A DNA stretch of 64,000 nucleotides from Micromussa lordhowensis. Lineage: Eukaryota > Cnidaria > Anthozoa > Scleractinia > Lobophylliidae. Location of the stretch: NCBI GenBank assembly GCA_964020085.1, contig OZ026609.1:4748803-4812802 (forward strand), given 5' to 3'. The notes beneath the pieces are model-generated. The model made no database searches and was not told the origin of the DNA. It saw only the letters and a list, made by a program, of their open reading frames with translations. Positions 48,701 through 57,996 of this stretch are shown here, one piece after another; position 1 is the stretch's first letter; every line of letters starts with the position of its first letter. The position numbers were made by a program, and so were the translations under genes.

Positions 48701-50376
48701 AGCTTTAATTCCTAATTCATTAGATTAATTTAAGGTCACAATCTCAAATTAAAGATTAAAGACAGTAGATCTTCAGTTCACCTGCCCACTTTACAACCTC
48801 TATTTTGATTCCTTGTTGTTAATCTGCACCTTTTTTGTTCTTAGGGCTAAGGGCATTGTTTGTGTTCTTCACCTATTGTTTTATTTACCTAATAGATCGT
48901 TTTCACGTGATGTCATCACTTTCTAAAATCTAAAACTAAAGACCCACCAAAGTTTTCATCCTCATCAGGTATAAGAGGTGACATATTTATATCTGTTTAC
49001 AACTTTACAGCCCAATAGCGTGCTTCGTTTGGAAACCAGAGCATTTTAATTTCCGGGTTATGGAGGTGCGTGACACAAGGCTACGATTAAATTTGTTGAA
49101 AAATAAATACTTATCTCATGATTTTGAGCCCTGTTAGAAGCTAGAGCATTAGCAAAAGTGCTTATGCAAATACTTGTTGTTTCAGTACTGATAATCAGTC
49201 CCCTAGAAAGCCAAAGTAAGTTCCAGATGTTTACACTATTTTCCGGCCGCCATATTGGTGTACCATGGAGGTACACCAACATGATGTTTTCATACTGGGC
49301 TCTGTAAATTTCTGCGAAACATTTCGACGAATATCTGAAGTTTGGGGAAACGCACAGGGATAAAACTTGTGTTCTTGGGCAAGACAAGTTACTCTCACGG
49401 TGCCCCTCTCCACCCAGGTGTATAAATGGGTACCGGCGAATTTAATGCCGGGGGTAACCGTGCGATGGACTAGCATCCCATCCAGGGGGGAAGTAGAAAT
49501 ACTCCTAGTCGCTTCATGCTAAGGAAACCGGGATAAGCTCCGGCCTGATGAGCCACATTGGTCCGTATGCAGACTTTACCTAGGTACACATGTAGGGCAT
49601 GTGAATTGCAGTTGATAACAGAAGTCCACGTCAGATTCTCTCCTTGACATGCATTCAGATCTGATGGCACTTCAAGAAAAACTCGATGACGAACTTTTGA
49701 GTCAAGACAAGTCTAGTAAGTTTCGGTCAATTTCGTTCCCCGGGTCTCCCTTCCCCGGAAGAAGAGAAACCCTGGGAACAAGGTTGCCTTATGGATGAGC
49801 CCCTCCGTGGAGAAGTCCAAAGTTCAAGCTCTGTCGACTTGTTTTTTCGCGCTTGTAGACAACAATTTAGTCTTAAAGCACGCCCCACCCCCCGTTGTGT
49901 TAGGTTCCATATCTCTGCATAGTACCAGTGGTTCTGGAGTATAGCACAATGCCGTGGCACTGTTACTTATTAACAATTAGCTCAAGATTTCTATCGCGTG
50001 ACAGTTGACGAGAGCGCAGCCCGAGTCAACTATCACGCAAAGAAATCGAGAGCGACTTTTTAAAAATTTATCTTAAACCTCTTCATGGACACTTCGAAAA
50101 CGCACAGTAGCGGCCACCATTCCTGGTTAACAACCGAACACTGCTAGGCTACTCGCTATCTTCAACAGAATAGACAGTGATTAGCGTAGCCAATAAGAGA
50201 ACGACATTCGTGATAGAACGCTAATAGATTTATACTAATAATTGATATGTTGTTGCTCCTTCACAGGTCGTCAAAGTTCCCGCATGTCTAGTCGATCAGG
50301 AGTCTCGTCAGCGAGCAGAGCATCCACTGCTGCCAGTTCAGCGACTAGTCGCAGCAACAAGCCTGTCTGGAAATAG
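25149..50376 (+). CDS. CEP41: CEP41 (centrosomal protein of 41 kDa), 371 aa, twelve exons
   Basis: Exons 25149-25187, 25288-25351, 25468-25515, 42228-42289, 42413-42476, 43142-43289, 44335-44504, 45253-45320, 45956-46070, 46739-46909, 49659-49715 and 50267-50376 join in phase to 372 codons with TAG, close to human CEP41 (373 aa). The N-terminal third has the conserved NPKYEHI and NYKYKKDEIFKRMKVTT segments. A rhodanese-like domain spans about residues 176-275 (LPYLLLDVRD ... VFMLSGG). In its active loop the usual YCxxGxR reads YDEGER, so the catalytic Cys is absent and the domain is probably not a sulfurtransferase. The C-terminus is Ser/Arg-rich and ends KPVWK. Known role of the family: centrosome and cilium, tubulin polyglutamylation through TTLL6 transport. 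Oddity: intron 3 is 16.7 kb because of the large inserted element; the reading frame is unaffected. Confidence 0.95.
25516..26877 (+). other. CEP41 intron 3, part upstream of the insertion
   Basis: No gene. 25900-26300 contains several copies, in both orientations, of a block like CAGACGCCAAACTTTTCATG, suggesting a degenerate foldback repeat. A tRNA-like B-box block (CAGGGTTGAGCCCTGG on the minus strand) occurs near 26602-26620. The segment ends in a short ATT-rich run at 26863-26877 where the large element begins. Confidence 0.5.
26878..29912 (+). repeat. left inverted arm of the large element
   Basis: Inverted copy of 39014-42075. The outermost 1.5 kb matches almost base for base; the inner few hundred bases are more diverged. 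Near the outer end an approximately 230-bp block is duplicated in tandem (TTACCGCGGCGAGCG near 27028 and ATTACCGTGGCGAGCG near 27260). Relative to the right arm it lacks about 17 bases near 27205. Short open frames here are mirrored in the other arm but show no sign of coding. Confidence 0.88.
29807..29812 (-). terminator. AATAAA poly(A) signal in the left arm, minus strand
   Basis: TTTATT on the plus strand, 364 bases beyond the stop codon of the minus-strand gene (30176). The mirror signal is at 39110-39115 in the right arm. The surrounding block (GAAAAGCCCCT...TTCAATAAAC) resembles a retrotransposon tail seen also near 48091-48150. Confidence 0.45.
30176..31529 (-). CDS. unidentified minus-strand gene inside the large element (partial model)
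   Basis: Three pieces look coding. (a) From an acceptor at about 31528, the frame reads ARWKPETFDLEYVFDISAW and continues to about 31230, with motifs HVYPHAFKFFLG and LPTVPNGIPKLIRPYLAGK. (b) In another frame, about 31230-30976, a charged Trp-containing segment (ATRAEWEGLTDKEV ... ERLLAKENSFPP) ends at a GTAAGT donor. (c) 30313-30176 begins after an acceptor in matching phase and gives 45 residues ending in a basic tail (SKKRR ... SSKRARK) and TAG. Pieces b and c join cleanly. Between a and b either a small intron or a frameshift is needed. No family is recognised. The 5' part is missing: a stop lies just upstream of piece a, and piece a overlaps exon 1 of the protease gene on the other strand. 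It may be intact with unresolved exons, or decaying. Confidence 0.4.
31507..38661 (+). CDS. Ulp1/SENP-type (C48) cysteine protease of the large element, 550 aa, eighteen exons
   Basis: Exons: 31507-31545, 31625-31738 (GC donor), 31930-31983, 32195-32248, 32330-32413, 32494-32577, 32659-32742, 32824-32907, 34567-34650, 35024-35338, 35518-35685, 35758-35805, 35942-36013, 36494-36565, 36892-36980, 37675-37783, 38350-38394, 38608-38661. All join in phase to 551 codons. N-terminus: charged coiled-coil (RKIARIREERDHWKML). Then come repeated acidic NPTDGLIGQDEDNDPLLGQE units, and a possible chromo/Tudor-like segment (FVAVAYNNRPHCYFGKVV). The C48 domain follows: PGCLNDEVIAAYI, NHWMLGVVDL with His448, SLVDPL with Asp465, and RQGDDVSCGVYVL with Gln506 and Cys512. 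His-Asp spacing 17 and Gln-Cys spacing 6 equal those of Ulp1. Predicted role: SUMO/ubiquitin-like peptidase or element-borne protease. The start codon and exons in the repeat array are less certain than the catalytic half. Confidence 0.78.
33061..33153. repeat. (ATT)n microsatellite
   Basis: About 90 bases of almost pure ATT/TTA repeats. They give long poly-Ile open frames that should not be taken as protein. The next MITE is inserted at its right end, and a second short ATT run flanks that MITE at 33857-33903. Confidence 0.95.
33154..33839. mobile_element. 686-bp MITE with AGCGGAGCTCC inverted ends, nested in the large element
   Basis: Begins AGCGGAGCTCC and ends GGAGCTCCGCT, exact inverted complements, both flanked by ATT microsatellite. 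The left end continues into a second small palindrome (GGCGGCCC-GAA-GGGCCGCC). Includes a (GAC)n run at about 33283-33320 and AAGATGGCGGCC. No transposase seen, so nonautonomous. Confidence 0.75.
39014..42075 (-). repeat. right inverted arm of the large element
   Basis: Inverted copy of 26878-29912. It carries about 17 bases (GACGGATGACAACTGCGG region, about 41730) and a short block near 41580 that the left arm lacks. It contains the AATAAA signal at 39110 used in the mirror position by the left arm. Confidence 0.88.
39110..39115 (+). terminator. AATAAA poly(A) signal in the right arm
   Basis: Lies 449 bases downstream of the protease stop codon (38659-38661), followed by a GTATGTATG-rich run. 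It mirrors 29807-29812. Confidence 0.45.
42076..42215. repeat. (ATT)n microsatellite flanking the insertion
   Basis: Two ATT runs (42076-42105 and about 42150-42218) separated by AT-rich sequence, ending ten bases before the acceptor of CEP41 exon 4. The left flank of the element is also ATT-rich, consistent with insertion into a pre-existing microsatellite. Confidence 0.9.
43415..44098 (+). mobile_element. Tigger/pogo-type deletion derivative with CENPB-N HTH remnant
   Basis: The ends CAGTTGAACCTCGATTATC and GATAATCGAGGTTCAACTG are exact inverted complements. A TA precedes the left end (the TA target typical of Tc1/mariner-pogo); the right flank is TT, so one base has probably changed. Inside, 43802-43996 encodes LRLEKGEKGTNLSAECGVSK and continues QQISDIRKNKEKI, the N-terminal helix-turn-helix of Tigger/jerky-like transposases. 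The DDE catalytic part is missing. It lies in CEP41 intron 6. Confidence 0.85.
45489..45687. repeat. foldback repeat with AAGATAATTTGGTTTTATCA ends
   Basis: Both ends carry AAGATAATTTGGTTTTATCA, inverted, and the arms extend through TTGATAAG and GGCCAC. Related sequence occurs at 11055-11120 (GGTTTTATCAACTGGGTTGA) and 51595-51655 (AAGCTGACGTTTCGAGCGTT), so this is a family with at least three copies here. It lies in CEP41 intron 8. Confidence 0.75.
47000..47121. repeat. short MITE with GGCC..TTGTTC ends, CEP41 intron 10
   Basis: Ends AGGCCCCAGTTGTTC and GAACAACCAGGCCC are imperfect inverted repeats. The interior contains inverted GCTATCC-CCGGATA and CTATCCGCTGGATAG blocks. The CAGG termini resemble hAT-type MITEs, but the flanks do not show an 8-bp duplication. 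Confidence 0.6.
47329..47762. repeat. MITE with internal CCGCAG tandem array, CEP41 intron 10
   Basis: Ends GATTGCAGAACACCCGGCCC and GGGCCGGGTATTCTGCAATC are inverted (one mismatch near the middle). Between about 47430 and 47660 a unit of roughly 75-80 bp (CTACCGCAGTGCCGCAGT ... AAATCCAAGTTAGTTAAACTA) is repeated about four times, and GCGGGACTGCGGTAG occurs inverted near the right end. Confidence 0.7.
48091..48300 (-). mobile_element. 3' tail of a non-LTR retrotransposon, minus strand
   Basis: An (ACAT)n run at 48091-48114 is followed by TTTATTGGCTCG and AAGGGGCTTTTCAG. On the minus strand this reads GAAAAGCCCCTT, then AATAAAG and a (TATG)n tail, the ordering expected at a retrotransposon 3' end. 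The same tail order occurs in both arms of the large element. Confidence 0.5.
48399..48780 (+). pseudogene. C-terminal fragment of a non-LTR retrotransposon polyprotein
   Basis: Reads VQRRAARFVHNDYSRFTHVS, then ALGWNSLEYRR and FYPRAIRTWNSLPLALI, the conserved C-terminal tail after the reverse transcriptase of CR1/L2/Rex-like elements. An in-frame TAA interrupts at 48726. The upstream reverse transcriptase is absent. It lies in CEP41 intron 10. Confidence 0.75.
50085..50255. repeat. interspersed repeat, same family as 21425-21560
   Basis: Same block order as the copy at 21425 (ACACTTCGAAAAC, GGCTACTCGCTATCT, AGAATAGACAGTGA, TTAGCGTAGCCAAT, AGATTTATACTAA). It ends only 10-15 bases before the acceptor of the last CEP41 exon. 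Confidence 0.65.
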
Positions 50377-51204
50377 TCCAGGCAACAGCACCCCTCCTCT
50401 CATGCAGCATGCGAAGGCCTGGGCCTCAGGAGTAGCCTCGTTTACACGTCGAGCTGCCTCGATGTCGTCAACTGAGGCGAAGTTGACGTTCATTGGTCAA
50501 CGATTTTACACATAGAGCACGTGTTATAATGGGCTTTTATTTATATTTTGGTTACAGGACATTTCATTAATTTCCAGCCTAACAGGCAGTTGTCGCTGGT
50601 CGTACCAGCGATAAGCATAACGCAAGGATCGATCAAAACTACCTGTTTCGATCATCGAATAAGTGTGAACCCGCAGTTTGGGGAGGAGAAGTTAACAAAG
50701 CGAATTTCGGATTGCTCGCGAGTCTTCGCGCCATATTTGGCTGAATAACGAGAGCCTGAAATCTGTTGCCCAGAAAATCTGGGTACGAGCCCCTTGCGCG
50801 GCTAGAGTCCAGTTCCCTTGTTTGAGACTGGAATGAAAAGTACTAAGTTCTAGTGGAGTTACAAAGTCTCTCCAGTCTCCCCCACCTCGGCAATTGTATA
50901 TTTCTGCAACAAGTAACACGATGAAAAATACAAGAAAATTCAAAATACCAATTGAACTAATTACAAGAGATGTATTTTGTTCCTTTTCCGCATTTGATAT
51001 ATGAGTTTCAGGGTTCTTGGCTTGGCAAAGAGAGTATATACTTTGTTCTTTAGGTCCTCGAAACCCAGTGTGTCCATGCGTCTCTTGATATGCCTTCATT
51101 CTTGTAAATAAGTTTTTGAAAATAAAAGAGAGACTCCCTCATTATGAAATATACGTTCTCCGTTATTAGTTTCAAAGTAATGATCAATTATTGCACGGGT
51201 TTGC

Positions 51205-51412
51205 GTTGGATATATAAACAATGGCCTCCATTTGGCGCGAAAATATGCTCGGATAGTTGTCCACGGACATTATCTGTTCCGAGCAGGAAACAGCTTTCCG
51301 AGATTGTAACTAGAGGAAAACTGTGAGCTTTGAGGAACAGATGATGTCCAAGGACAAATATCAGCATATTTTCGCTCCAAACGGAGGCTATTGAATTTAT
51401 TATCCTTCAAAC
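51205..51412. repeat. foldback repeat
   Basis: The left arm (TGGATATATAAACAATGGCC, then GCGAAAATATGC) pairs imperfectly with the right arm (GCATATTTTCGC ... GGAGGCTATTGAATTTATTA). The middle blocks GTCCACGGACAT and ATGTCCAAGGAC also pair. Confidence 0.65.
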
Positions 51413-52347
51413 ATTTTTCGTAACACGTGCGGTTTTGAAGTTTGGGGAATATCACTCGTATATTCCCAAGTTTTTTAGCTGGTTCATATTTTGCTGGTAG
51501 CTTGGTTGATTACGTCAATTCCAACGCTAGCGCTGGCGTGGCGGTGAAACCATGCCTTGCGTGATGCGCAGAACGTGTGCGCACTAACAATAGTAGGTAT
51601 CAACTGAGTTGAAAATGCGAGATTCGAAAGCTGACGTTTCGAGCGTTAGCCCTTTCTTTTTTACGACGTAGTTTTATTGGTAAACCTTCACTACTAAACT
51701 TCACGCGTGAACAATGCGGATAACGTTTACAGCTAACCCGACTAGTTTTTGGTGAAAAAGTTCCTCAAGGAACGCTTTTAATAAACTGATTTCAAGGAAA
51801 GATTTCGTGTACTGGAGTGAAAAGATTAATTCAGTGAGTGAATGAAGAGAGAAAAGGAAACTTTAAATAGCGAGTAAATTGGAGAAAGGTGTTTGGACAA
51901 AGTTTCGAGAAGATTTCGATTCAGAAGTGCGATAAACTTACACATGCCGACACCTTTCATACTTATACGTGCTGATACCTTTCAAAGCTTACCTAGCCTG
52001 CTTCCCACGCCTTTTGTCAGGTCGCAACCAAACTGGGGCTGGAGCACCTAGATTTCTTTTCCCAGATTCCAATGCATTTACTCGGAACGCACAAAAATTT
52101 ACTTGTGCGATGACTTTCTTGGCAGTTTGCATTTTTGTTCTCTTGGGGGAATTGCCTTGAAAATTTTCTTTATTAGAACACGATTGCTCAGCGAGGAAGT
52201 GCCGAACTATCCAGAAGAGCTGTCTTAATTCGCTTCGAAGGAGAACTAACTACTAACGTACCTACGTTACATTGCAGCTCTAGAAAATAATACTGACGTT
52301 TACTTCAAGTTAAGGGCAAATTTCTCTCAAAGATCTGATCTTTTCAG

Positions 52348-52583
52348 ACCCCACAGAACAGCCCAAAAGCCAAGACAACGCGCGAAGGCTGCCTATTGCC
52401 GCAAATGCTTCAGAGACAGCAACGATTGACGATCAAGCCTTCTTTTCGTCCGGATCTCGTACCGAGGTCGAACAGTTCATTAAAAACAAAGTCAACGACG
52501 TTTTGTGCGAACCTGTGAACAGGAAATCGGAGACTAAACTTATTGACAAAAAGATAACAGCAGTAAATCCTATAGGACCGTAA
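52348..52583 (+). pseudogene. orphan exon-like open frame, unknown
   Basis: After a good acceptor (TCTTTTCAG ending 52347) a frame stays open for 78 codons to TAA at 52581. It reads DPTEQPKSQDNARRLPIAAN, then SGSRTEVEQFIKNKV and ends ITAVNPIGP. The composition is protein-like, and it could be the last exon of a small gene. No upstream exon could be joined with confidence: a 16-residue hydrophobic start (MTFLAVCIFVLLGELP) at 52110 lacks a suitable donor. It may be a real terminal exon or a remnant. Confidence 0.3.
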
Positions 52584-54153
52584 CGGAACCCCTGAAAGTA
52601 ACAACCTACTCGAAAGTAACGGCGACCATTATACTTACACAGTGCTTTGCTTATGCGGGTAGTTAGTGGTGCTATCCATTATGTCAAACCGACCGGTCAG
52701 AGATCAGTGGGAATACCCGAGGAAAATGGAGCGACATTTCCGATAAAGCCGGGTCAACCAATTGGAATGGCTCTTACCATCTTTCAATCCTTTTCCGATT
52801 CCCTAATCAGTAGGACAAAGAACCGACGAATTTCAGCCGTAATATTCCGACCGAAATAAGCGAACTACCTCCAGAGGTGATTTCAAATCATGTTCCGAAG
52901 GGAAGAAACCAAAACGAACTCAGATTTCCATTTGAATTCCGACCGAAATTTGCAGAATCTTTCGCATAATGGAAAGCACACAGTTACACACATAAACGGA
53001 ACTGCTCATTTTCATGTTAAGCGTTCGCTTTGTCTGAAACGGCTGTGAATTATCGGGAAAACGTTTATAACCATCCGGAAGTAGCGGCTACCCGAAAGTA
53101 GCGGCCCTTTGCTTGCTAAATCTGAAACTAACGAAGCCGTTACTTTCAGAATTCTAAGGTATCCAAATCCATGTCTTTTTGCTTCTCCATTGCTGTTGTT
53201 GTAGTTGTTGTTTTTTGCGTTACATAACCTACATAAGTGAATCAGTACAGTACCCAGTAAAGTTTCTAGAAAGGGGATGTGAACATTTCCGTAACTCTGG
53301 GACCGTGTCTTTAAAAGCTGCCCAGCGTATATCAAATTTTAGGATTCAGGATTCTGGACCGCTAAGATCCTTGAGAAAACAAAGAAATTATTTTTTGGGG
53401 GGTTTTTAATCGGATTACGCACTTGCGAAAGTGCGCATTTAGTCGCTTCGCCGCTTGATTACTGATTCAGTAATTCAAATGAGAACCATTAACCGCTAGC
53501 CTGCCAGTAGGCTCTTTCAGCGAAGAGCCAGATCTTGCTAACGAAGTACAGGAGCTGGCACCAGGCTTTTCCCGGCCGGTTGGTGTCTTTAACTGCTTTG
53601 TCTGTAAAGTCCAAGACACGACTTGACTCAACTCACAAGTTTTAAATTCTTTTTGTACAATAGGACGCTGAAAAGCTCGTTGCCGTTCTATTGAATTAAT
53701 ACAGGAGCTATAATTGGGGACCTCGATAATGGCTCCTGATTAGTCCGACATCCAAAATTTAAATAACCTATGAATTACCGGTTTCCAAATGACGTCACTA
53801 AAATTCAAACTACACAACTATTGATCCTCCTGATATTTTACTTTAATGATGTATAAGAGCAGCTGAAAACTACTATTCATACAAATTTTTGTTTCGAATG
53901 AGTTCTTGGTTTTGTGATAGACTACGGTTGAATTTCTATGCTTTTACGTGAGGCGGCATCTACATGAAAGCCGAGGTGTTTAAAAGGTGACTTATTTCGG
54001 GACCTGTTTTGGGATATTTGGCCATCTGAACAATTCTTGTATGGAAAAAGTATTATTTTAATCATTTTTGAGTTCCTGGAGAGATACATTTCCCCTTTTG
54101 TAGCAAAACTCAGTGACAGAGCACAGTGACAGATTATTCTGTTGGTTTCCGGT

Positions 54154-54176
54154 CGCCATGTTGGTGCCCATCCGGA

Positions 54177-54193
<17 letters not shown>
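54154..54193. repeat. perfect 40-bp palindrome
   Basis: CGCCATGTTGGTGCCCATCC followed directly by its exact inverse complement, with no loop. A related shorter structure (TTGGTGTACC-atgga-GGTACACCAA) lies at about 49252-49276, with similar neighbours (TCTCCGCA...CATATCTTG-like), so this is one end family of a repeat. Confidence 0.8.
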
Positions 54194-54209
<16 letters not shown>

Positions 54210-54235
54210 CGCAAGTTTCTCCGCATATCTTGCAG

Positions 54236-54280
<45 letters not shown>

Positions 54281-54453
54281 GTTACTTTCTTTCATTTCTC
54301 AAATTCTGGACTTCATTTATCCTGATTGAACTGTTTTTTTTTTAATTTTGAATGGCGTGACACTGAAGACCAGCAATTGAACTCTGATTTATTTTTGAAA
54401 TAGCGCGCGGGAGAAAATTTAGTGGTGAACAATAAAGACAATAGAGTGTTATC

Positions 54454-54552
54454 GGTCTGATAGTTGCCCCTTGGAAATTCGATGTTCTTAAAACTAGCAT
54501 ATACTAAATATTTGTTTTAAGAACATCAAATTTCCGCGGGGCAAGTATCAGC
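54454..54552. repeat. MITE copy, family of 11721-11852
   Basis: GGTCTGATAGTTGCCCC and GGGGCAAGTATCAGCC ends with GATGTTCTTA/TAAGAACATC inside. Confidence 0.75.
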
Positions 54553-54556
54553 CTTT

Positions 54557-54965
54557 ACCCTGGGTACCAGAGGTTTTTCTCGCGTTGTACGAGCTTTGTT
54601 CGGCCGAAGGCGTCACAATAGACCTTTTTACCGATACGGCGGCCATCTTGAATTCTATTGTTTTGACTGAGAAATTATGGGCTGCCGAGGGGGCAATCGC
54701 TGGAAAATTTATCGTATACACAGCTTTCAGGATAAATTTTTACTGCTTGTCTCTCATATTCCATAACAAATACTACAAGCGTTACATCTTTCCGTCACGA
54801 TATTTGGCAGTTGTTCCTATGGTTATCGAAAAATTATTGTTAAAAGTTATCACGCCACAGTATTCTTTTTAATTATTTCTCCCCCTGGGCATCCCATAAT
54901 TTCCTCGGAATTCAAGATGGCCGCCGTATCGGTACCGCGCAAGAAAAACCTCTGGTACCCAGGGT
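54557..54965. repeat. 409-bp MITE with ACCCTGGGTACCAGAGG ends
   Basis: ACCCTGGGTACCAGAGGTTT at the left end and AAACCTCTGGTACCCAGGGT at the right are exact inverted complements. Inner blocks TACCGATACGGCGGCCATCT and AGATGGCCGCCGTATCGGTA also pair. The 95-codon open frame inside (54585-54872) spans the arms and is not taken as a gene. Confidence 0.85.
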
Positions 54966-55055
54966 AATCAGCTTTATAACCCACCCATTAATTTTCGCGT
55001 GATTTAATTGGCTACTTTACGTCACGTGGTCTAAATAGCAATCACGCAATAACCC

Positions 55056-55220
55056 TAGCCTGCGTAGCAAGCGTTCCCGTACGAGCCGAGCGCGAAAGAG
55101 CTTCGGGCCGCGCGAAAAGTAGGGCCGAATTGCCCTCGCCCCATTTTTCACGCGGCCCGAATGCGAAAAAGCTGTTTCGCTTGGTCCGATTTCATTCGGG
55201 AACGCTTGCTACGCAGGCTA
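55056..55220. repeat. 165-bp MITE with TAGCCTGCGTAGCAAGCG ends
   Basis: TAGCCTGCGTAGCAAGCGTT at the left and AACGCTTGCTACGCAGGCTA at the right are exact inverted complements. The interior also pairs in part (TTCGGGCCGCG and CGCGGCCCGAA). Notably GC-rich compared with the surroundings. Confidence 0.85.
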
Positions 55221-55861
55221 ATCGCATGCGAGAAAGCAGGAGTAAATTAGAGCTCTTTTACCGGTTATTTATAGAGCTTTTTTGTCATATTTTGTCATAA
55301 ACACATGTTTGAACGAAGTTTGAAACTATTGCTACTTATACCGAAGTGATTTAACGCTTTGCAAGTGCTGAAGTGATTTCGTTTCTTCTTAATAGAGTTA
55401 CTTGCGTCATTTTTGAACGCGCAGAACGCGCGATTATCACTGACGTTTGGCAGGCAATGGTAGCGCGCGCTAGTGAGTCTAAGAAAAACTCTAGGGAGCC
55501 AGCTTAACATTTCCGCTAGGGGGATGTATTAGAAACATGAATATTCTGTTAGGTGACATTCTGCTTCTTTTTATTCTGTGTTCCTTTTCCAAATAATCTA
55601 GTAACGAACATCGTTTTTCCTCGTAAGCAGGGCAACCCCACCCCACCCCTCCTCCCTTCACGAGTGCGAGAAGTTGACCTATTTTGACCTGTGCTCATAG
55701 CCAGCAGTTTGACGCCATCCGCCATGCGTACTATCGCCAAACGTAAACAAGCGCACGCGAGTATCAGATATAGCGGAAAAAGCAGTGGGGAATGTTTCCG
55801 GGTTGAAAACTGGTTGCTTCATTTGCCTTTAATTAGTTCCTTTTAGAACGATAGGGCACTT

Positions 55862-57961
55862 ATGAGTTTTGATGAGGAGGTGTCGAGGGGCGAACTGTTT
55901 GAATTAGTACAGTATTTCTCGAAGAACCCTTTCAGGGCACGCGATTCTAACTCCAAGGTGATATGAAGATTTCTTGTGGGCGTCCCGAGAGATCGTTTTA
56001 TTTCAGCCCGTTTAAGTAGTAAAATGTTAAACAGTTTGTGATTTGATGACTCGAACTTTTTTGTTATTTGAATCTATCAGGTAGAGGGCATTCAAAGGAA
56101 ATGTTTGCAGCTGTTTGCGAAGGACTATAAATTTACGGTTTGTTTTCAATTTGTATACACTTGTCCCAAATGTCGATCGACGTAACTTTTGTGGGTTGTG
56201 TTATTTTCTCCCCGTTAAAGCTTAAATTCTAAACGTTCTGTGTGTTTGTATTGCTTAGGATCATACCATTGACTTGTTTTGTTTAATTTTAGACCATTTC
56301 CAACAACAATGGCGACCTTTGTGGTCACTATCCACTAAAACTGGTTATTTTGGAGGCGAAACTCAGCGCTAGTGAATCGGAAAAGACCGACAGGTACATG
56401 GCGATGGTGTTGCCAAGAGCATTACGGGATTACCGTGGGCGTAAATTTATAAGGAGTTTTCTCGTTTCCTGGGGTTATTGAAATATCAGGTTGTCGATCC
56501 GTTGTCGATCGTTTGAATGCATATATACACCTGCATTTTCAGTTAATAGTTGTTAGGAAATTTTACATTTTCCGGGACGTTTCCGGAAATGTATTTCTTT
56601 ACGTTTACAACTGTGGTACAGCTTGAAGGGTTATAAATTTAAATTTATTTTATTTGGGCCACGTGGCGTTCGACAGAAATGCCACCGCATGAAGCTGTAA
56701 AATCTACTGTGAGTCCATGACATCATCGTAAGATCAAATCTGCACGGTGAAAAGAATCAGATATGAATAGCAAAATTTATTAATTAAAAATTTTTCATAA
56801 GGTGTGCGTGTTTTTAAATTGTTGAGAAATAATAAAATTTTAATAAGTATACACTTTTATCCCACAGTCAAAAAGCTAATGATGCAAGGAAACTGCGTGA
56901 TCTCTTTGTGAAGGCCAGATTTGCCCGATGTAGATCCAGATTTGTAGTACCAGTTATTCTTTTTGAAGGAAAGGTAATTTTGACCAAACCAGTGAAAGTA
57001 AACACATTTAACATCATGCGCAGGTTTTTCATGTTCATTGATGAATAATGACTGCATGTATTAACACTGTTTCAAAGGCTACCTGCTTGAAAACAAGAAG
57101 CGTAGTGTGGTACTCGGCATTCATTCCAATCATGCAATGAGCATGAAAATTAAAAGAAAAAGGAATTAAGGCATCTTACGGGCCAGCCTGGCGACCAAGT
57201 GTGAAAAGTTAGTCACCAGTGACAAAAATCTGGTCGCATGAATTGGCGACCCCAGCAGTCGCAACGTCAAGCGCAGTATCATGTTAATAAATACCGAGCC
57301 ACAAAAGGGAAGCGGGGTGAACTAATGTTGGTATTAAAGTCACCTTGGTATCATGTAAACACCTCCTTACTGAGCCAAGCTAATAATTACCGACAGGGGA
57401 ATGCTGATTTCTTGAACCATACGATAACTTGAAGCAATAGTTGTTTCACTTGGATATGTTTCGCTATCTTTTTAACTCTGATATCTCAAACTTTTGATTT
57501 CTTGAACCAATTGTTGTTTTCCTAGTTTGCATGTTATTGAAAGGCACAGTAACAAGCCTACCTAAGATTATTAGTTACAGATTAATTTTTATTAACATAA
57601 TTATTTAACTTGATTTCATTGTTTAGAACATCTGCAGATCAGCTACATTGTCAGGAGGCGCTGAAATTTACGGTCGATCTGGATATGACTTCCTTTTTGC
57701 TGGTAGGAATGGATTGTATTTAAACACCTTGACTGGAAACTTTTGATATGATCAGGCAATTTATTTGATTTAACATACCCTATACTCATAGACACCATTA
57801 TTTTATATAATAGATTTAGCCAAGCAAAAAAGCCAAGCTCCTGATTACAATAATGAAACCTGGCTTGAGCCTGCAATCCAATCGAAAACCTATACCTGGC
57901 AGTGGTCAACTTCAAAAACAATTACATAACCTCGATGAACTCTAAACCTGAGACAGTGCAT

Positions 57962-57996
<35 letters not shown>

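Larger units (their letters stand above)
50377..55861. other. intergenic region between CEP41 and MTMR14
   Basis: 5.5 kb with no complete gene found. It holds a foldback at 51205-51412, an orphan exon-like frame at 52348-52583, a perfect 40-bp palindrome at 54154-54193, and MITEs at 54454-54552, 54557-54965 and 55056-55220. An AATAAA at about 51122 could serve CEP41. The last 200 bases before 55862 are GC-richer and probably contain the MTMR14 promoter. Confidence 0.6.

Noticed and set aside
54585..54872. 95-codon open frame near 54.6 kb
   Set aside because: Lies across the arms of a MITE (54557-54965); no coding signal beyond openness.
55549..55740. 63-codon minus-strand frame upstream of MTMR14 as a divergent gene
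   Set aside because: It starts plausibly, but no second exon or similarity was found. The GC-rich promoter region readily yields such frames.
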